Origin: Stenotrophomonas aracearum
GTDB taxonomy: Bacteria; Pseudomonadota; Gammaproteobacteria; Xanthomonadales; Xanthomonadaceae
Direction: 5' to 3'
Assembly: GCF_031834615.1 (NCBI RefSeq)
Contig: NZ_CP115543.1
Coordinates: forward strand, 507,001 to 571,000
Length of the DNA stretch: 64,000 bases
The stretch's first letter is position 1. Every line of letters starts with the position of its first letter. Positions 59,671-64,000 of this stretch are shown here, piece by piece. The notes under the pieces were generated by a model. That model made no database searches. It saw nothing but the letters and a program-made list of their open reading frames with translations, and was not told where the DNA came from. Position numbers and translations under genes: made by a program.

Positions 59671-61794
59671 TCACCACACCTTGACCCGCTTCTCCGGGGC
59701 CAGGTACAGCTTCTGGCCTTCCTTCACTTCGAACGCCGGGTACCACGCGTCCAGGTTGCGCACGGTGAGCGCGCGGAACTGGCCCGGCGCGTGCACGTTG
59801 GTCAGCAGCGAGTTGCGCAGTGCCTGCTCGCGCGCCTTGCTGCGCCACGCCTGGGCAAAGCCCAGGAAGAAGCGCTGGTCGGGGGTGAAGCCTTCCAGGG
59901 TCTGGCCCGGCTTGCCCTGCAGCGACAGCTGGTAGGCGTCGTACGCGGTGGCCAGGCCGGCCACGTCGGCAATGTTCTCGCCCAGGGTCAGGCGACCATT
60001 GACCGACACGCCCGGGAACGGCTGGTAGCTGCTGAACTGCGCCGCCAGCGCGTCGCCGGCGGCGTTGAACTTCTTCAGGTCCTCAGCCGTCCACCAGTTG
60101 TTCAACTTGCCGGTCTGGTCGAACAGCGCGCCGGCATTGTCAAAGCCATGGCTGATCTCATGGCCGATCACCGCACCGATGGCGCCGTAGTTCACTGCGT
60201 CGTCGGCCGCGCCGTCGAAGAACGGCGGCTGCAGGATCGCGGCCGGGAACACCAGGCGGTTTTCCAGCGGCACGTTCATCGCGTTGATGGTCTGCGGCAG
60301 CATCGCCCATTCGCTGTGGTCCACCGGCTGGCCCAGCTTGGCCAGGTTGCGGCGGTACTCGAACAGGCTGGCGCGCTCGGCATTGCCCAGCGCGTCGTCG
60401 CGCTTCACTTCCAGGCCGCTGTAGTCGCGCCACTTGTCCGGGTAGCCCATGCCCACGGTCAGCCCTTCCACCTTGGCCTTGGCATGCGCCTTGGTTTCCG
60501 GCGACATCCATTCCAGCGCGTCGATGCGCTTGGCGAAGGCGGCGATGATGTTCTTGGCCATTTCATCGGCACGGGCCTTGGTGGCCGGGTCGAAATGCTT
60601 CTCGACGTAAATCTTGCCGATCGCTTCGCCCACCGCGTTGTTGCTCTCATCCACCGCACGCTTCCAGCGCTCGCTCTGCTGCGGGGTGCCGTTGAGGGTG
60701 GTGCCGTGGAAGGCGAAACGCGCGTCGGCCATCGCCTTGGGCAGGTACGGTGCGGCGCGGTCCAGCGCGTGGAAGGTCAGGTAGTCCTTCCACACGTCCA
60801 GCGGCTCGGTGGCGACCAGGCGCGAAATGCCGGCCACGGCCTTGGGCTGCCACACGATGAAGTCGTCCTGCTTGTCCAGGCCGGCGGCGGCCAGGAACGC
60901 GGCCCAGTCCATGCCCGGTGCCTTGGCGCTCAGGTCGGCCTGCTTCCAGGCGTTGGCGCCCTTGGCCACGTCGTTGGTTTCTTCCTGGGTGGCGTGCGCC
61001 TGGGCGATGCGGGTTTCCAGCGCGACGATGCGCTGCGCCTTGGCCGCCGGGTCGGCTACGCCGGCCAGCTGCAGCACCTGGGCGATATAGGCCTGGTACT
61101 GCTTGCGGATCTCGGCCATGCGGCCGCCCTGCAGGTAGAAGTCGCGGTCCGGCAGGCCCAGGCCGCCCTGCACCAGGTACGGCGCGTTGCGGTCCGGCTG
61201 CAGCAGGTCCACCGATACCCAGGTGCCGAACAGGCGGTCGGTGTAGAAGTTGGTGGCGTTGAGCAGGTCCACGTCGGCGCGCAGGGTGCCGCCCAGCGCG
61301 GTGGCCAGCGCGGACTTGTCGGCGATGCCGCCGATGGCGTCCAGTTCCGGCTTCACCACGCCCATGCCGCGCGATTCGATCCCGGCTTCGTCCATGAACG
61401 CGGCGTAGTAGTCGCCGATCAGCTTGGTTTCACCCTCGGCCTTGGTATCGGCGGCGGCGCCTTCGAGGATGGCGCGGGTATCGGCCAGGGTTTTCTCGGA
61501 AATGACATTGAAGCTGCCGAAACTGGAACGGTCGGCCGGGATCTCGGTGTTCTTCACCCAGTTGCCGTTGGCGAAGCCGAAGAAGTCGTCACCGGCGGCG
61601 ACGCTGCGGTCCATGCCGGTGGCGTCGAAGCCGAAGCTGCCCAGCTGCGGCTTGGGCGCGACGGGCGGGGTGGCGGCGGTATCGGCGGCAGGGGTGGTGG
61701 TCGGCGCGGCCGCATCGCGGTCGCAGGCGGCCAGGCCCAGCGACAGGCTGGCGGCAATGGCAAGCATCAGGGTGGGGCGGCGCAGCTTGGACAT
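59671..61794 (-). CDS. M13 family metallopeptidase lipoprotein (PepO/neprilysin-like)
   Basis: A 707-residue M13 peptidase with lipobox (LSLGLAACDR), an Ala/Thr/Pro linker, then GDDFFGFANGNWVKNTEIPA at the start of the peptidase body. Zinc site: VIGHEISHGFD (HExxH), and the third ligand in GENIADVAGLATAYDAY (ExxxD). The C-terminus NLDAWYPAFEVKEGQKLYLA ... VW is characteristic. It cuts oligopeptides in the periplasm. ATG 61794 is chosen by the lipobox. Confidence 0.93.
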   Translation of the reverse strand: MSKLRRPTLMLAIAASLSLGLAACDRDAAAPTTTPAADTAATPPVAPKPQLGSFGFDATGMDRSVAAGDDFFGFANGNWVKNTEIPADRSSFGSFNVISEKTLADTRAILEGAAADTKAEGETKLIGDYYAAFMDEAGIESRGMGVVKPELDAIGGIADKSALATALGGTLRADVDLLNATNFYTDRLFGTWVSVDLLQPDRNAPYLVQGGLGLPDRDFYLQGGRMAEIRKQYQAYIAQVLQLAGVADPAAKAQRIVALETRIAQAHATQEETNDVAKGANAWKQADLSAKAPGMDWAAFLAAAGLDKQDDFIVWQPKAVAGISRLVATEPLDVWKDYLTFHALDRAAPYLPKAMADARFAFHGTTLNGTPQQSERWKRAVDESNNAVGEAIGKIYVEKHFDPATKARADEMAKNIIAAFAKRIDALEWMSPETKAHAKAKVEGLTVGMGYPDKWRDYSGLEVKRDDALGNAERASLFEYRRNLAKLGQPVDHSEWAMLPQTINAMNVPLENRLVFPAAILQPPFFDGAADDAVNYGAIGAVIGHEISHGFDNAGALFDQTGKLNNWWTAEDLKKFNAAGDALAAQFSSYQPFPGVSVNGRLTLGENIADVAGLATAYDAYQLSLQGKPGQTLEGFTPDQRFFLGFAQAWRSKAREQALRNSLLTNVHAPGQFRALTVRNLDAWYPAFEVKEGQKLYLAPEKRVKVW

Positions 61795-62109
61795 GGACTT
61801 CTCAGGCAACGGGGAAACCGCAAGTCTAATCCGCCCGGGTGTCCCGGTTCTTTGCTGAGTACCGCCGCGGCCGGTGCCGATCATGGAGGGTTCACGGCCC
61901 GGCCGGTGGCGATAAACCTGTGACGGCCGTCTCACCCCTTCCCGAGGCGCCCGGGCTGGTGCATGCTGGGGCCAAGGCGCTGGGCCAAGGCCTGGCCCGT
62001 GGGGAACGGGTCCGCAGGGCGTCAAGAAATTGCGACGTCGGCCGCTCAGGTTGGGGAAACCAGGAAGCGTTTACATGAAGTCAGGCCGTCACGCTGGTAG
62101 AGGTATGCA
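61795..62109. other. 315-bp divergent gap
   Basis: Lies between the M13 peptidase and the PAS/GGDEF gene. I see no gene, REP element or clear regulatory palindrome; promoters of both genes are presumed here. Confidence 0.4.
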
Positions 62110-64000
62110 ATGCCCGCACTGAGCCAGCCGATGGCGCGGCCGCTGCGGACGATCGTGTGGATGGGCACCGCCCTGGGCGTGCTGCTGGGCGTGGGCCTGG
62201 TGGTGATGCTGGCCAATGACTTCCAGCGCCGGCAGGACGCCGCGCAGCGGCAGAGCTCGGCGCTGGCAACCGGTTCGCAGCGCCTGCTGCGCGTGGAACT
62301 GCGCAATCTGGAGCGCGCCATGCGCGGCATCGCCGCCGACGGCGCGCAGCTGTTCGACAGCGTGCCGACGCAGGCGCCGGACCTGCTGGATGAATCCATC
62401 GACGGGGTCCTGCAGCGCCACGGCGAACTGGAGAGCATTGTCGTGGTGGACCAGTTCGGGCGCGCGCTGACCAGTGGCGGCGGCGATCTGACCCTTCCAC
62501 TTTGGATCGTGGAAAACCATCGCGGTGCCGACAGTCAGCTTTACCTGGGTCCGCCGCAGGACCTGGGCATGCGGCGCTGGGTGCTGCCGTTGGCCCTGCG
62601 CATGGGTGAAGACCGCTGGCTGCTTGCCCGAATGCATACCAGCGAGCTGCAGTCGATCATCAGCGGGCTGGACATCGGCTACCACGGGGTGATCTCGATC
62701 AGCGACGTGGCCGGGCATGTGCTGGCGCGCAGCCCGGACAACGAAGGCCTGACCGGGAAGCAGTTCAAACTGCAGCGGCGCGACCTGATCGGACGCGATG
62801 CCGTGCTCGCGTTGGGTATCGAGTACAGCCCGATCGACAAGGTGGAGCGCATTTCCACCCTGACCACGCTGGCCGAGTACCCGCTGGCGGTGTACGCGGG
62901 GCTGGGCCGGCAGGACGTGCTGGCGCCGTGGTGGCCGTACGTGCAGGCCTCGGTGGGCCTGTTCCTGCTGTACTGGGGCGCGTTCGCGCTGGTCTACACC
63001 AGCCTGCGCCGCGCCACCCGCCGCCAGGACGCGATGAGCGCCGAGCTGCGCACCGGCCATGCCGAACTGCGCATGGCCCACCAGGTCGGCAAGATCTGCA
63101 CCTGGACCGTGGACGAAGACGCCGCCGTGCTGCGCTGGTCGCCGCTGGCCCGCGAGATCTTCGGTATTCCGATCGATTCGCTGTCGGTGTCGGATTTTTT
63201 CCAGCGCGTGCACCACGAAGACGCGCCGCGCCTGCAGGACGCCTTCCACCATGCGTTCGCCGGCAATGGCGTGCTGGATGAGATGTTCCGCATCGTGCTG
63301 CCGGGTGGCACCACGCACTGGGTCTCCGCGCGCGGCCAGCAGGTGGGCGGCAGCGACCACGAACGGCGCATGATCGGCGCGCTTACCGACGTGAGCGAGC
63401 GGGTCCAGGCGCTGGCGCGCGCGCAGCAGGCCGAGCGCCAGTTCCGTCTCCTGTTCGACCGCAACCCGGCGCCGTTCTGGGTGTTCGACCCGGACACCCT
63501 GCGCTTCCTGGAAGTGAACGAAGCGGCGGTGCGCCAGTACGGCTACAGCCGCGACGAGTTCCTGGCCATGAGCATCCTGGACATCCGCCCGCGCGAAGGC
63601 TGGGAAGAGATCCGCGGCGCCATCGCCAGTGCCGCCAACGGCGACCTGCAGGACGCCAAGGTGCGCCTGCACCGGCGCAAGGACGGCACCGTGTTCGAAG
63701 TGCGCGCGCACCTGGCGCGGCTGGATTTCGACGGGCGCGAGGCGTGCCTGGTGCTGGCCGAGGACATCAGCGACCGCATGGCCTACGAACGCGACCTGGC
63801 CTACCACGCCACCCACAACCCGGCCACCGGCCTGCTCAACACGCGCGCGCTTGCCGCGCAGCTGGACGAAGAGGGCGGCAGCTACACCATTGCCTACGTG
63901 CAGTTCCGTGGCCTGCAGCTGGTCGCCGACACGCTGGGCCGCGAAGTGGGCGACGTGGTCCTGCAGGCCATGGCCAAGCGTTTGGGCGGACTGGGCGTGC
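62110..64000 (+). CDS. membrane PAS-GGDEF sensor protein, truncated at window edge
   Basis: An open frame of 630 codons that runs past the end. Layout: N-terminal helix (TIVWMGTALGVLLGVGLVVM), a periplasmic domain of about 240 residues (LLRVELRNLERAMRGIAADG, GYHGVISISDVAGHVLA), a second helix (YVQASVGLFLLYWGAFALVY), PAS domain one from about 315 (KICTWTVDEDAAVLRWSPLA), PAS domain two from about 450 (RLLFDRNPAPFWVFDPDTLR, EVNEAAVRQYGYSRDEFLAM), and the start of a GGDEF domain (AYHATHNPATGLLNTRALAA). The GGDEF signature itself and any EAL domain lie beyond the window. It should make or break cyclic-di-GMP in response to a periplasmic signal. Confidence 0.88.
   Translation, partial: MPALSQPMARPLRTIVWMGTALGVLLGVGLVVMLANDFQRRQDAAQRQSSALATGSQRLLRVELRNLERAMRGIAADGAQLFDSVPTQAPDLLDESIDGVLQRHGELESIVVVDQFGRALTSGGGDLTLPLWIVENHRGADSQLYLGPPQDLGMRRWVLPLALRMGEDRWLLARMHTSELQSIISGLDIGYHGVISISDVAGHVLARSPDNEGLTGKQFKLQRRDLIGRDAVLALGIEYSPIDKVERISTLTTLAEYPLAVYAGLGRQDVLAPWWPYVQASVGLFLLYWGAFALVYTSLRRATRRQDAMSAELRTGHAELRMAHQVGKICTWTVDEDAAVLRWSPLAREIFGIPIDSLSVSDFFQRVHHEDAPRLQDAFHHAFAGNGVLDEMFRIVLPGGTTHWVSARGQQVGGSDHERRMIGALTDVSERVQALARAQQAERQFRLLFDRNPAPFWVFDPDTLRFLEVNEAAVRQYGYSRDEFLAMSILDIRPREGWEEIRGAIASAANGDLQDAKVRLHRRKDGTVFEVRAHLARLDFDGREACLVLAEDISDRMAYERDLAYHATHNPATGLLNTRALAAQLDEEGGSYTIAYVQFRGLQLVADTLGREVGDVVLQAMAKRLGGLGV

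Noticed and set aside
59791..61923. A 710-residue plus-strand frame opposite the M13 peptidase
   Set aside because: Shadow of the peptidase gene, which has HExxH and a lipobox; the shadow is Gly/Val/Gln/His-rich without structure.

Overview
The window is high-GC gammaproteobacterial chromosome and fits Stenotrophomonas (Xanthomonadaceae). The signs are a homodimer-type aceE, a Xanthomonadales-style type IV secretion effector, many GTAG-headed short palindromes of the SMAG/REP kind known from S. maltophilia, and a REP-associated tyrosine transposase (RAYT). No tRNA, rRNA, prophage, CRISPR array or complete insertion sequence was recognised.

Region by region. (1) 1-10,000 is core sequence: a queuosine-precursor transporter family gene, a DUF2145 pair, an ELM1-like gene, a nitroreductase-like reductase, a YceI lipoprotein, a PadR regulator with its ferric-reductase partner and twin palindromic operators, and aceE. 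(2) 10,016-19,134 is an accessory defence island directly behind the aceE terminator. Its first third is clearly more AT-rich than the flanks. It carries a Septu-like ATPase/HNH pair, a TIGR04141/DUF6119 protein, a C5-cytosine methyltransferase with a divergent vsr, two candidate restriction nucleases, and a SymE-type toxin gene overlapping a small ribbon-helix-helix-like gene, with a possible antisense-RNA leader. (3) 19,174-23,945 holds a NYN/LOTUS protein, three tandem membrane-anchored Sel1-like paralogues and small orphan genes; one of these is a paralogue of an orphan inside the island. (4) 24,129-35,444 is mixed: a YncE-like propeller, an S41 peptidase, an AcuI-type reductase with an HxlR regulator, a lipoprotein immunity/XVIPCD effector pair for bacterial killing, an alpha/beta hydrolase whose catalytic serine codon is an amber stop, a GAF/degenerate GGDEF protein, a methyltransferase and the RAYT. 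(5) 35,620-37,508 is metal handling: a DmeF-like exporter, a divergent DmeR-like repressor with operator, and a MerC-family gene behind a Zur-like box. (6) 37,661-48,975 holds an ABC-F ATPase, a CSS-EAL phosphodiesterase, a lytic transglycosylase, a TPR protein, an NHL/M23 fusion and an ECF42/DGPF sigma-factor cluster. (7) 49,076-64,000 holds a four-gene exported operon ending in a CsgG-like lipoprotein, M28 and M13 peptidases, a LytS/LytTR two-component system, a MpaB-like oxygenase, and a PAS/GGDEF protein cut by the window edge.

The genes most likely to act together are the ATPase/HNH pair (with TIGR04141 as a possible third part), dcm/vsr and the nearby nucleases, SymE and its overlapping partner, the effector and its lipoprotein, DmeR and DmeF, PadR and the ferric reductase, the DGPF/VOC/ECF42 set, and the exported operon at 49-54 kb. 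All functions are assigned by reading motifs. No database search was run.
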